Under the pieces are notes generated by a model that was given only the letters and a program-made list of their open reading frames with translations, did not search any database and was not told the DNA's origin. DNA of 64,000 nucleotides from Piromyces finnis (lineage: Eukaryota > Neocallimastigomycota > Neocallimastigomycetes > Neocallimastigales > Neocallimastigaceae): the NCBI GenBank assembly GCA_002104945.1, contig MCFH01000005.1:620001-684000 (forward strand), in the 5' to 3' direction. Of the stretch, positions 1 through 11,740 are shown piece by piece (the stretch's first letter is position 1; each line of letters starts with the position of its first letter). Made by a program: the position numbers and the translations under genes.

Positions 1-590
1 TTAATAAAAAAAACCATTATATACCCTATATACCCTTATAAAAAATAAAAAAAAAAAAGTCTGAACTAAAATCTTTAAATTGATAAAGTAATTATCATTA
101 TTACTATTATTATTTTTCTACAATCGATTCCTCATTTAATAAATTAACAATATTAGTACTTTTTTTTTTTTTTATTTTATTTTATTATTATTATAGTCAT
201 TTATTATTTATTATTATTTATTATTGTTGTTATAATTGTATTAATATATAATAATATGATTATAAATATATTATTTGAAATATAAAGATAGAAGAAAAAA
301 AAAAAAAAAAAAAAATGAAATAAAAATAAAATAATAAATAATTGTATGTCTTTGTATGTTTCTATTATAAATTAAATATATTGGCTATTGGTATATATAA
401 AAATAAAGATGAAATAATAAAAATTTTCATACATTTAAATAAGTTCTAATTATTTTTTTGATTATATAATATAAATAATAATTATATTTATAATAAAAAA
501 AGAAAATAAAGAAATATATTAATTATAAATAATTTTTAATTGTTTATATTTACAATTAAAGTACTATATAAAAAACAAAAGAAAAGAAAA

Positions 591-3500
591 TTAATGATTT
601 TGAGTAATAGTTAATTCAGATAAAGAACCATCACTAATAATTTCTAAATCTTTTTCGTTAGCTAAATGAAGTAAACAAATAAAACAAAATGCAACCGATA
701 TATCTTTAATATTCTTTTCTTGATACATATCTTTCAATCCTCCTACAACCTCTGAAAATCTGAAATCACGTTGTATTGTATTATTTTCTTCAGGATCCTT
801 TAATATTATTTAGAAAAAAAAAGGGGTGATTAATAAATTATATCTTCTTTATTTTAATAACATTTAAAAAAAAAATTACCTCTTCTTGCATAGGATCTTC
901 TGATACATAATTAATATCTTTAGTTGGTTCTGTTGTATCTTCTTTACTTCCAGAAAGCTCTTTCCAAATATTATCTTTAAGTTTTTTAACATCAACTCTT
1001 TTTGCTGATCTTGCATAATTTATTGCTAAGGATTTAATCTTTTTTGGTTTAGCAACTAATTGTTCACCATAATTACCTATATCTCCATCTACAATAGCAT
1101 CCTTTAATGCATTTTCTATTGTATTATTTTCTTCAATATTTTCAATACTATTATAACTGTCCTCTTCATCATCATCATCATCATCATTGAAGAAATAAGT
1201 TGTATTATCCATAATACCAACATTTTCACTATCACCCTTTCCTAATGCTTTTTAATATAGCAAATAATAACATATCAACATATATTCATTAATTCCTTAA
1301 TATTTAACATAAATTTATATTAATATTCATTTTATCTTTTATATATATAATATTTACTCGTTGTATGAGTTTCTTCGAATATTGGGGCATCATCTCTATG
1401 ATCAGCCCAAAAAGCTTGGTTAACATCATCTAATTATAAATAATAATAAAAGAATTTTTACAAAAGTTATTATATTTATATATATATATATATATTACAT
1501 TTATATATAGCACTAAATTTATATTTATATATATAAATGAAATTAGAATAAGAACCATCAATATTTTCTTGTATAATCTCTTCATCATCATGACTTTTTT
1601 TAAATTTAACCTAGGATATTAAATCAAATTATATATTATCATTATTAAATGTAAATATAAATTAAAAAATAGATCTAAACAAACCTTTATCTATATAATG
1701 AGATTAGTATTAAATACATACAATAACATTTGGCTTTAAGAAAAGCTTTAAGAAATCTCGTGAAGAAAAATGGGAATCTTCAGGTAATAAGAAATTATTC
1801 TTTTTATAGGTGGTATTATTTAATGTTGGTATACGGTCTGTTGATTTGAATATTTCTTCTTCGGAAACATCTTCACCATTAACAAAATCAATTGTAAAAG
1901 CTCTATTGCTTTTCTTTGCAACAGTATTACTACTTGTATTTGATGTAATATTAGATATTTCATTTGATGCTCCTTTTTCATCAACTGGATGTGATATATT
2001 TTCTATTTATACAATAATATATATTAATGGTATCAAATTTAAAATCAAATAGTTAATAAATATAAATATAAAATATATAAAATAACATATATATTTACGT
2101 TTTATTGGTCTTAATTTCCAATGACTTGGACCAGCCCAATTTTTAACCATTGTTGAATCAAAATAGGAAAAGATATTTTCTTTATCTTCTTCTGTTGAAT
2201 CATAATTATTTTTATATAGTTCATAATTATTTTCTTCAAAATTCTTAACATCTTCAGGATTTTCCATAGATTCTTTTTCCATATTTTTTGTAGAGCTATC
2301 CAAGATATAGTTTATATTTTCTGAAATTTCATTAGCATTACCATTCATATCATCATTCATATCAATTATATCAAGTTCATCATTAAATGGATTCATATCA
2401 GCTGGGAAGATTTCTTCAATATCATCATCGTCTTCTTCATAATCAAGATTTTTAATCTCGTCTTCAGCTGCTTTCAAATTTTCTTCATTAATACGTTGCA
2501 ATGCAAGCATTGTTGAAGAAATAGATTCAGCTGAGAATTCGAAATCCTTTAATGATGGACAAACATTAAATTCCATAATATTTTCAATGTTAGGTAAATA
2601 TTTATCTAATTATTAATTTAAAAGTATTTGTATTAGTTGGATTTGGATTTTTTTTTTTTTTTTTTAATATTAAATAAATAACAAAATTTAAAAATGGTAT
2701 TACAATATCGTTTAAAATAAAATAATTTTATATAAATACCTTTTAATATTGATATATCATTTAAATTTTCGTTTTCTTCATCCTCGTTAATAACATCATC
2801 ATCTATCTCAAAATCTTCACAATCTTCATCTTCTATTGCATCACTAGCATCAAAAATAATCATTCCGTTTTCATTTATACCTAAGTGATTCAATAATAAA
2901 CCTTTTGCACCTCCTTCATCAAAATCAGCACAAGTCTTTTTAAATAAAGGATCAACGCTAAATTCAAGATCGAATTTTTTTACATTTAAATTATTAATAT
3001 CTTTTTCCAAGGTAGTATTTTTTCTTATACTCTATTGTTTTATTAAAAAATAATGATAATGAAAACATAATATTACAATTAGAAAATAAATATTTTTACT
3101 ACTAAAATTGTTTCACTTTTTTTTTTTTTTTAATAGAAAGAATATAAAATATAAAATTCTCGTACTCTTTTTTTATTTGAAACTTGAACATCTTCATCTC
3201 CTTCCTCATCACTGTTATCTAGATTTTTTGAACGATTACGAACTCCTAAAAAAAAAAAAAAAAAAAAAAACATTTATACAATTTTATATTAAGTTTAAAA
3301 ACTCACTCTTTATATATATACACTTATACTAATATAGGAATGTAACATTTAATAAATTCATTATTAATAATTACTGCTATTCTCCGTAAGACCACTTAAT
3401 AACTTTCCAGTTTCCGTTGCTACAGAATCAACTCTAGAAGAATAAATTTTAACACAACCATCCAAAGTACAAGATGCTTTCTGAAAATTAATGGAATCAC

Positions 3501-4149
3501 CATCCTTTAAAATCTTCATATCATGGAAATAATCAATTAAAGCCAAATCCCAACTATTAGATGCATTAATTTTCTTATTATATTAAAATTGAAATATTTT
3601 TTAAATTAATTGTTATTTTTAATTTTTAATAATATTTAAATATTAATAAATTGTAATATAAATATAGATATATTTAATTTATAATTTATATTAGTATTTC
3701 AATATAACAAATAAATTATAACTATTTTAATTTTGATGAAATGAATTGTTTTTTTAAAAAGAAATAAATAATTAAAAAAAAAAAAAAAAAAAATCCAATA
3801 TTCCAACATTCAATTAAATTAAATTAAAACTCATTGTTTCATAATTTAAAACATTTACATTATCGGCAGCAATCTTCATCCATTCTTCAAAATGCTTGTT
3901 CATAACTTCCATTGATGGTAATTTGGTTACTGGCACTGGTTCCTGTATAGTATTCATATTTGAAGAAATCATGCTTGGTTTAGGTGGGCTTAACAATGAA
4001 AGTCTTCTTCTTCTATCATCTTTAAGACTTTGACGTCTTCTTCTTTTTTCAATTTCATCATCATTATTTTTATGAGGTGATGAACCTCTTTTTAAAGAAG
4101 TATTTTGTCTACTTCTTGGTTGATGTTTTGGTGTTATATCATTGGCCAT
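591..4149 (-). CDS. CND2: Condensin complex subunit 2 (CAP-H/Brn1/barren kleisin), ten exons
   Basis: This is the kleisin that closes the SMC2-SMC4 ring of condensin and works in mitotic chromosome compaction. Ten exons join in frame: 3859-4149, 3375-3573, 3166-3245, 2740-3031, 2099-2605, 1722-2002, 1556-1610, 1358-1429, 880-1247 and 591-797, with a TAA stop at 591-593. They total 2,352 nt, or 783 aa, close to the family's usual 740-760. Barren motifs seen are INFQKASCTLDG..KIYSSRVDS in exon 2, FDLEFSVDPLFKKTCADFDEG in exon 4, FDSTMVKNWAGPSHWKL in exon 5, and YARSAKRVDVKKLKDNIW in exon 9 (the kleisin C-terminal winged helix). The N-terminus is basic (KRRRRQSLKDDRRRR). Acidic stretches such as DDDDDDEED separate the conserved blocks. 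All introns begin with GT and end with AG, and phases agree at every join. It lies head to tail with the cyclin gene. Confidence 0.95.
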
Positions 4150-5386
4150 TTTTTTTATTTATTATTTATGCTTTTAAATAATTACGTAATAAATTTAATG
4201 TGAATGAACCCGATTATAAAAATCAATTTAATACTCTCAATTTTTTATTGATTATTATTTTTCTTTTTGAAATATATATATATATATATTTTTATTTTAA
4301 TACTTGATATTATTAAACTATTCTCGTTACTGATAAAATTATATAAATTAATAAATGAAATTTTGTTTCTCCTTTAAATATATTTAGAATTTTTGATACT
4401 TGTCGCTATTTTAATGTAAGTGAATAAAAAAATTATAAAAGCATTTATTTCAATATATATGTATTAAATATTCATTGTTTAATCCTGTAATCACTTGATA
4501 CTTTCATTAAAAAATTTAATTTTCAAATGCTTAAAATTATATATAATGGTAAAGAAACAAATAATAATATTATTATACAATAAAATAATAATAATAATTA
4601 TTAATTATTATTATTATTATTATTATTATAAAAAATGTATTAAACTTTTTTGGTTATATGATTATTTAAAAAAAAAAAAAAAAAATTTAAATTATTAAAA
4701 AATATTATTAAATAAAATTACTTTTTTATAAAATTAATTTAGTTTTTTTCGGGCCTAATATTTTTTTTATTTATTTATTAATTAAATAATCAAATCATCT
4801 TTTCTTTTTTACCTTATTGTTACTGCGAATATAATTGTTTTTTCTTTTCTTCATACCATGATTAAGAAGAAAAAACATATTTCACAATGTTTTTTTTATA
4901 AAAAATCTGTTTTTTTTTTTTTATTTATTATTTATTTCTATATATATTATTAATTATAAATTCTATTTCATAAATAGTTCTTTCTGTGTTATTATTTAAT
5001 TTTTATAAAAAAAATATATATGAAAAAAGTATAAATATATATATATATATATTTTGGAAATTATACTAATACATTTTAATGAAAAATGAAACTTGTTTGA
5101 TTTTTTAATTTTTTATTTATTCATTTATTTATTTAATTTTATTATTACTACTATTATTACTATTATTATTAACTTTTTAAATATATTTTATTTTGTTTAT
5201 AAAATTATTATGTATTATAAAAATAGATGATAATTATTTTTAATAAAAATATTAAGTATTGTGTAAAAAAAATTAAAATTTTATATAAAAAAATGAGGAA
5301 TGAAATATAATAATAATAATAATTATAGAAATAAAAAAAAAAAAAAAAAATTGTAAAGGTATTTAAAATCTTAAAAAGATTTTACT
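4150..5386. other. Intergenic region, CND2 5' side to cyclin 3' side
   Basis: This stretch is A/T-rich with long A and T runs and short (AT)n and (ATT)n blocks. I see no supported gene. It should hold the CND2 promoter and the 3' UTR of the cyclin gene. Confidence 0.6.
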
Positions 5387-8300
5387 CTATTTATTACAAA
5401 TGATTTGAAGATCATTCATATCATTAAGATTGTCGGAATCATAACGATTTGAAGAATTATTAGTTTTATTATAAATATTATTAATATCATCATTATTAAT
5501 ATTGCTATTATTCATTCTATTCATAACAACTGGTGGATGATAATGAATTGATCTCTCATCATTTTCACTGCCGTAATTTAATGGAGTTAAACTTGTAGGT
5601 GTTTTAACATCAAATGAAGACATAGCTGATATAGGTGTTACATTTAAAGAAGTACTGTTATAATTTTTATCGTTTCCCATGTAAATACCTTTATCAATTC
5701 TTGACATTTCAAAATTACTTAAACTTCTACATCTATTATGTGAAATGAGTTGGTTTATATAGGTTCCATTTGTTGGTGCAGTGGTAGCAGAATTAGGTTT
5801 TATAAAAGGATTTGTATTGATATGTGTTTGAATTTGTACTTTTGAATTAATTTTGGAATTTTGTTGTTGTTGATAAGCTAATGGTTCATTAACATTCAAT
5901 TTCGAATGAGGTGAAATCATCATTGTATTCTTGGAATATGGATTTCCTGAAGAAGATGCTGATGTTGGTGTATGAACAGGTGTAGCATAAACATTTTCTA
6001 ATGTAGATGGATTTGTATTAATTGTTAATGAGGTTAATGGTGCAACTTGTTGATAAAGATATCTATTTGGAAGTTTACTTGAATTTTGTTTTGAATGTAT
6101 TTCAGAATATGGAGAAGGAATTTGTTGATTAGTCATTCCAGGGTTTTGATTTTGATTTGCTGGATAATGTTTTGACGGTGTTTGAAGATATGATGGCTTA
6201 ATAGGCAATTGAGTATTATAATTTGAAGTTGTTGGCATATAGTTTGATGAACTTGAAACATTGGATTCTAATGCTTGATTTCTTGGTAGAGTATTTGATT
6301 TTGTAATGGTTGACGGTATATTTAGATCTAAGGGTGTAAGTGATGATAAATTAGTTGAATTATAATAAGATGTATTCTTATTCTGGTTACACTTTGTGGA
6401 ATTAGCAAGGGAGGATAGTGATGGAGTAGATCTGTTCCTATTTAATGAATAAAAGAGATTAGCCTTTTGAGAGTTATTTCTATCAATTCTATTAATGTTA
6501 CTATAATACTGAGTATGTGAATGATTAGATAGATCATCGGTTGAGGTATGATTCTGTAATCTGTTACTAATATCTTCTGGAGTATGGTGTATAATATTAT
6601 TTGAAACATATTGTGTAGTATTATTTGAAGATAATAATCTTGAATCTGGATTAGAATAATCATTTGTATTCATTATATCAATACCATAAGAAACACTTTC
6701 ACCAATTGAACATTCTTTTGATCCTTCTTGATATGAAATAGATTCTGGTTCATTATATTTCTTTTTACCGCTAATTGATGGTAAAAATGATTTTGGTTTA
6801 GATATAAATTGATAAAGGGATGGAATAACACTTTGAATAACATTTTGCATACTATTGCTTCTTGAAGGCTTATTTTTTTGGAATGAATCTTTCATTTCTT
6901 GATTTTGAATATCATAATTTTCTTCTTGAGAATTAAAACTTGCCATTGAGTTATTATTCTCTTCAGTAACTGTTGTATATTTTACAGTTTGAATATTTCC
7001 ATTATTATATAATAATGGTTTTGGTGGAAGACTAATAGTTCTGCTTTTTTGTATTTTACCAGAAATAAAGGATCCATTATTATCATTATTTTTTGATTTT
7101 TCAAGTGGCGCATTAAATAAATCGATAAGTTCTTTTCTTTCTCTTTCAAATTGACTCTGACTTTTACTTAATTTTATATTTTTATTAGAAGCATGATCAT
7201 CATTATAATCAATGAATTCAGTACCTGGTATTTTTTTAATTTCATTCTTCAAATTACTTTTGGGTGAATATAAATCAGTAAAAGTGAGTTGGTTCTTTAA
7301 TCCTGAAACTCTGGAAGTAGATGAAGATCTTTTTAACGAACTTTTTAATGGCATTGTATTTAGATCATGATGAACATTTGAATACTTCATTTGCTCTTCA
7401 TTATCATGATGATGAATGCGATCATGTTTTTCTATCTTTTGTTTAGTAACTTGGAACAAGTCACTCGGAGAATCGATGGATGTTAATTTTATAGGTCTCT
7501 TTTTCTCTTCCATTATTGTTGATTCTTCATTACCTTTTAATAATTCATTATTGATGTTATTTTTGTTATTATTATTATCATTATTAATGTTATTTTTGTT
7601 ATTATTGTTATCCTTATTATTGTTGTTTTTGTTGTTGTTGGTAGTATCTAATATCATTCTACCGTTATTAGCATCATTTTGAGAATGAATATGAGATGAT
7701 AAGGAATCATTTTTATTTAATGGTTTATTTAAAACTTCTGGTTTTTTAAAATCTGGTAATACATCATGATTAATGCTTTTTGTTTTTGGAACAACAAATG
7801 GTTTGGTTTTTGGTGATTTATTTATTTTTTGCTTTCTTTGTTGTTCTTTTTCCTTTGCTTCATGATTTTTAGCCTGATTTTTAGTTTCCTGTCTTTTTTC
7901 CAAAAGTTCATTTACTTTTTGACTCAAATCAATTTTTGAAGAAAGAATTGGACTAATGAAATTAATTCTATCAGTAATGTATTTTTCCAACTCATCTAAT
8001 TCTTGCTTGTCAATAGTATGATTATATTTCATTTCACCTCCAGAAATACTTCTACTCTTATTACTAAATTTACTATATTTCTTATCAAGTTTAGTAACAA
8101 GAGATGAATCAAACTCAAGATTATCGAAAAAGTTATTCATGGGAGCAAAATACATACTATAAGTCTTAATATTAGGGGATTGATTTTCATCTACTTCATC
8201 TTCTTTAATAGTACTAATCTTTTTAAATGCGGTTTCTAAAGCATTTTCAAGCTTAAATGATTGCTTTGGTTCATTTTTATTACTCGCTTTTTGTTCTGAA

Positions 8301-11300
8301 CGATCCTTAATTTTTAATGGATCATGATCTTCGTCACTAATATCATTGAAAAGAGAATGTGCATTCTTATCATTATCCTTATGAATGAGATTACCTTCAG
8401 AATCAAATAAAAGATCATCGTCAACAACATTAGAATCGGATTGCAACTCATTACTTTTAACTTTAGAAAATAATAATGAAAGAGGCTTAAATGAGTTTGG
8501 TAATATTGGATCCAATGGTTTAGGCTTTGGCTTATGTAAATTAATAGCAAATGGTGATTCAAATTTATTAGAATCCAATAAAGATTTATTATCTTTATCA
8601 TTAGAAGATTCCTTTTTATTTTCAGTATGGTTTACTTTTGCCTTGATTTCAAGTGGTTTAGATTCTTTGATATCGGTAGGCTTTGCATCTTGGCGAATTT
8701 TATTCAATGCTTGTACTTCATTATTTAACTTTGTATTTTTTATATTATCTTTATTTTCATCAGAGTAATCTTCCTTGGAGGCGTTTCTTGCTGCGGATAC
8801 TAAATAATGTAAATTTCTTGTGGAATATTTCTTTTGAATTACATTAATTTCCTTCATTAACTCTTCGGAATATTTTGGTGATTCCATTAGTAATGACTCA
8901 GACATTCCATTAAGTGTGGAATCACTCATTAATGAATGATTATCTTTTTCTGTAATTTTTTCAGTATCTTTACTCATAATTCCACTACTTTCAATTTGAT
9001 CTTTTAAACTTGAAACTTGTCTTTCTACCTTTTTAACATTCTTTGAAATATCTTCTTTTTCAAACTTAAGTGAAGTTGTACTACCACTACTAACATCACT
9101 ATCCTTATTCCTATTATAATATTTATCCATATAAAGCTTAACATTCTCATTTGTAGTATTTGTTCTTCTATGTTCTAAATTACTTCTAAAACTAGTAGAT
9201 AATTTGATACTATTAATACAACTATTTCTAATGGATTTTTTACTAATTTGACTAAGATTATCTAAGGAATTTTTGTATTCTTCACCTTCCATTGAAGGTT
9301 GATTATGATGATGATAGTAAAATTTATTATTATGAATATATGTTCCTTTTTTAATATCAATAGCTTTTGATTCTTCTGAGGCACTAGTTTTTGTAGTAAA
9401 TGATGCTTTATTCTGTGATTCTTTTGATACTTCAGATTTTGCCTCCATAGCTGAATTATTTTTATTATTATCTTTATTTGAATTATCTACAGAAGTTGAT
9501 AAATCTTCATTAGAATAATTGCTTAAATTATATATTGTATTATTTTGACTAAAATGAGTGTGATCATTACTTTTATTTATATTAGATCCAATTGCCTCTA
9601 TAGGTTTTACCGAAGCTTCATGATTAGAAATCATTTGAGCTTTTGTTTGTGGAGGAATAATACTACTTCCATTAATTTCAGTTGGTAATGATACTAATGG
9701 TTGAGCAGTTTGACTAGACAAAGACATTTCATTCCATGTCTTTATTAAATTATTATTTACAAAGTTATCTATTGCTTTATTAGATGAATAAATATAATCT
9801 TTACCAATTGGTACAATAGGTACTTTTTCATTAACTGCTGTTGTTAAAGTAGTCATCATTGTTGTTGTTGTTATAATAGTCGAAACAACATTTGTTGATT
9901 TACTAATTGAAGATGTTGTTGTAGAAGTTAGAGAAGATACATTTGAATAATAATTAGGAATTGGTACTGATATTCTATTATTATCCAGATTATCCTGTTG
10001 TAATTGTTGTTGTAACTGCTTTTGGAAATGTTTTTGTAATTGTTGCTGTAATTTTTGTTGCAACTGTTGTTGTTGTTGTCGTAATTGTTGTTGTTGTAAT
10101 TGTTGTTGTTGTAATTGTTGCTGTTGTAATTGTTGTTGTTGTAATTGTTGTTGTTGTAATTGTTGTTGTTGTAATTGTTGTTGTTGTAATTGTTGTTGTT
10201 GTAATTGTTGTTGTTGTAATTGTTGTTGTTGTTGTAATTGTTGTTGTTGTTGTAATTGTTGTTGTTGTTGTAATTGTTGTTGTTGTTGTAATTGTTGTTG
10301 TAATTGCTGTTGTTGTTGCAATAATTTCCGTAACTCTTGAATTTGAATATGACTTGGAAGTTCTGGGTTAATTTTATATTGTTGTAATTGTTGATATAAC
10401 AAATTATTTTGAGTATCATTTACATTATTATCTGTATCATTATTTCTGTTTTGTAAAGAATTAATACTTAATTGGTTGATAAGATGAAGTATATTATTGA
10501 AATTTTCTATTCTATTGTTATCCAACGTATTTTGAGATGGTATATTAGTATTATAATAATCATTATGATTATCAATCACAGATGCTGAATTAATAGAATG
10601 GTCATTATTAGTAGTTGTATTAGTAGTTGTCGTCGAAGTAGATGCATGATAATTATTTAATTGTTGATGTAATTGTTGTTGTAAATGTTGTCTTTGTTGT
10701 TGTAACAATTGTTGTTGTTGTTGAAGTGTATTATTCTGATAATTGGTATAATCTTGCATAACTTTAGATGCCGGAATGACAACCTTCTCATATTGTTTTG
10801 AAATTATAGAATTTGTACCGTTAATATTATTCATAGCAATATTGTTTTGATTACTTTGATCAGAAATTTCATCTTTTTCTTGTATATCTGGTACCGATGG
10901 TTTAACTGAATGATAAGTTGGATAAATTGATGTTGAAGATATGCTTTCAAAATGTAACCAATCCATATACCATTCTAATTGACGTACCCAAAAGTTAAAA
11001 TTTTCTGCAGAAATCCAAACGTTATAATTTAAAGCTTTCAAGACAACTGTTTCTAAATAATTAATTTCATCAATTGGAAGTTCAGTTAAATCTTTTGCCC
11101 AAGTAATATTACGATAAGAATTATCTAAATAAACCTTATTACAAATTAATAAACAAACAAGCCAGACTTTGTATATGGATGAAAGTTTATTAAAGTATTG
11201 AGGTAATTTTGATCTCAAAATATAAAAAAAGTACAATGACATCACTGTCACCGACGTAGGTATACCAGTATGATATAAGGTATAATGAATGAATTTTCTA

Positions 11301-11740
11301 AATTCTACATATTTTTTCAAAATTGCTTTTGCATAAACAGTAATATTAACATCCTTTGGCATATCCATATTGTTATTCAAATGTATAAATAAACATACAA
11401 AATTGGACATCGTCGATACACTAAAATTCATCAGACATCTTGACGAATTAATTTTTGATTGATGATAATGAAGATGATATGATGCAGCACATTCTATATT
11501 TTCAACCACATTTGTTTCTACTATATTCATTTCTTTGTTAACTCTATTTTCAGTGAATAATTTTATAATTTCTTGAGTTGATGCTTTAATTTTATTTTTA
11601 ATATCATCATAATTTGAATGTTTATTTACAGCATCAATTTTACCGACTTCAACACTTTTATTTATTTCGTAATCTTTATTTTTCAATGCTTCATTAAGCA
11701 ATATATTGATCTGATTTTCAGTATTATTCTCTACAATCAT
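5387..11740 (-). CDS. Giant PHO80/PCL-type cyclin with a long Gln/Leu repeat tract
   Basis: A single exon of 2,117 aa. Residues about 105-265 resemble the cyclin N-terminal fold of the PHO80/PCL/CLG1 group: KYVEFRKFIHYTLYHTG, PTSVTVMSLYFFYILRSKLP, VWLVCLLICNKVYLDNSYRN and an LETVVLKALNYNVWIS segment. Such cyclins bind a Pho85-type CDK and couple nutrient or cell-cycle state to phosphorylation. The remainder, about 1,850 residues, is low-complexity Asn/Ser/Gln/Lys sequence with no domain I recognise. It includes a tract of QQQQL and QQQQQL repeats (about 10000-10330) and an Asn-rich stretch (about 7555-7640). Known PCL cyclins are several times shorter, so the length is unusual. The start at 11738-11740 precedes the cyclin segment and no better Met is needed. 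The CDK partner cannot be read from this window. Confidence 0.8.
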   Translation of the reverse strand: MIVENNTENQINILLNEALKNKDYEINKSVEVGKIDAVNKHSNYDDIKNKIKASTQEIIKLFTENRVNKEMNIVETNVVENIECAASYHLHYHQSKINSSRCLMNFSVSTMSNFVCLFIHLNNNMDMPKDVNITVYAKAILKKYVEFRKFIHYTLYHTGIPTSVTVMSLYFFYILRSKLPQYFNKLSSIYKVWLVCLLICNKVYLDNSYRNITWAKDLTELPIDEINYLETVVLKALNYNVWISAENFNFWVRQLEWYMDWLHFESISSTSIYPTYHSVKPSVPDIQEKDEISDQSNQNNIAMNNINGTNSIISKQYEKVVIPASKVMQDYTNYQNNTLQQQQQLLQQQRQHLQQQLHQQLNNYHASTSTTTTNTTTNNDHSINSASVIDNHNDYYNTNIPSQNTLDNNRIENFNNILHLINQLSINSLQNRNNDTDNNVNDTQNNLLYQQLQQYKINPELPSHIQIQELRKLLQQQQQLQQQLQQQQQLQQQQQLQQQQQLQQQQQLQQQQLQQQQLQQQQLQQQQLQQQQLQQQQLQQQQLQQQQLQQQQLRQQQQQLQQKLQQQLQKHFQKQLQQQLQQDNLDNNRISVPIPNYYSNVSSLTSTTTSSISKSTNVVSTIITTTTMMTTLTTAVNEKVPIVPIGKDYIYSSNKAIDNFVNNNLIKTWNEMSLSSQTAQPLVSLPTEINGSSIIPPQTKAQMISNHEASVKPIEAIGSNINKSNDHTHFSQNNTIYNLSNYSNEDLSTSVDNSNKDNNKNNSAMEAKSEVSKESQNKASFTTKTSASEESKAIDIKKGTYIHNNKFYYHHHNQPSMEGEEYKNSLDNLSQISKKSIRNSCINSIKLSTSFRSNLEHRRTNTTNENVKLYMDKYYNRNKDSDVSSGSTTSLKFEKEDISKNVKKVERQVSSLKDQIESSGIMSKDTEKITEKDNHSLMSDSTLNGMSESLLMESPKYSEELMKEINVIQKKYSTRNLHYLVSAARNASKEDYSDENKDNIKNTKLNNEVQALNKIRQDAKPTDIKESKPLEIKAKVNHTENKKESSNDKDNKSLLDSNKFESPFAINLHKPKPKPLDPILPNSFKPLSLLFSKVKSNELQSDSNVVDDDLLFDSEGNLIHKDNDKNAHSLFNDISDEDHDPLKIKDRSEQKASNKNEPKQSFKLENALETAFKKISTIKEDEVDENQSPNIKTYSMYFAPMNNFFDNLEFDSSLVTKLDKKYSKFSNKSRSISGGEMKYNHTIDKQELDELEKYITDRINFISPILSSKIDLSQKVNELLEKRQETKNQAKNHEAKEKEQQRKQKINKSPKTKPFVVPKTKSINHDVLPDFKKPEVLNKPLNKNDSLSSHIHSQNDANNGRMILDTTNNNKNNNNKDNNNNKNNINNDNNNNKNNINNELLKGNEESTIMEEKKRPIKLTSIDSPSDLFQVTKQKIEKHDRIHHHDNEEQMKYSNVHHDLNTMPLKSSLKRSSSTSRVSGLKNQLTFTDLYSPKSNLKNEIKKIPGTEFIDYNDDHASNKNIKLSKSQSQFERERKELIDLFNAPLEKSKNNDNNGSFISGKIQKSRTISLPPKPLLYNNGNIQTVKYTTVTEENNNSMASFNSQEENYDIQNQEMKDSFQKNKPSRSNSMQNVIQSVIPSLYQFISKPKSFLPSISGKKKYNEPESISYQEGSKECSIGESVSYGIDIMNTNDYSNPDSRLLSSNNTTQYVSNNIIHHTPEDISNRLQNHTSTDDLSNHSHTQYYSNINRIDRNNSQKANLFYSLNRNRSTPSLSSLANSTKCNQNKNTSYYNSTNLSSLTPLDLNIPSTITKSNTLPRNQALESNVSSSSNYMPTTSNYNTQLPIKPSYLQTPSKHYPANQNQNPGMTNQQIPSPYSEIHSKQNSSKLPNRYLYQQVAPLTSLTINTNPSTLENVYATPVHTPTSASSSGNPYSKNTMMISPHSKLNVNEPLAYQQQQNSKINSKVQIQTHINTNPFIKPNSATTAPTNGTYINQLISHNRCRSLSNFEMSRIDKGIYMGNDKNYNSTSLNVTPISAMSSFDVKTPTSLTPLNYGSENDERSIHYHPPVVMNRMNNSNINNDDINNIYNKTNNSSNRYDSDNLNDMNDLQIICNK
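10000..10330 (-). repeat. In-frame CAA/CAG minisatellite coding (Q)4-5L repeats
   Basis: On the plus strand the units read as 15-bp (taattgttgttgttg) and 18-bp versions repeated many times. On the coding strand they give QQQQL and QQQQQL. The leucine recurs with period 5 or 6, so this is not a pure poly-Q tract. The regular unit implies growth by slippage or unequal exchange. Confidence 0.9.

Noticed and set aside
9961-10371. Plus-strand valine/isoleucine-rich open frame
   Set aside because: It is the antisense of the Gln/Leu repeat; such repeats lack stops in several frames.
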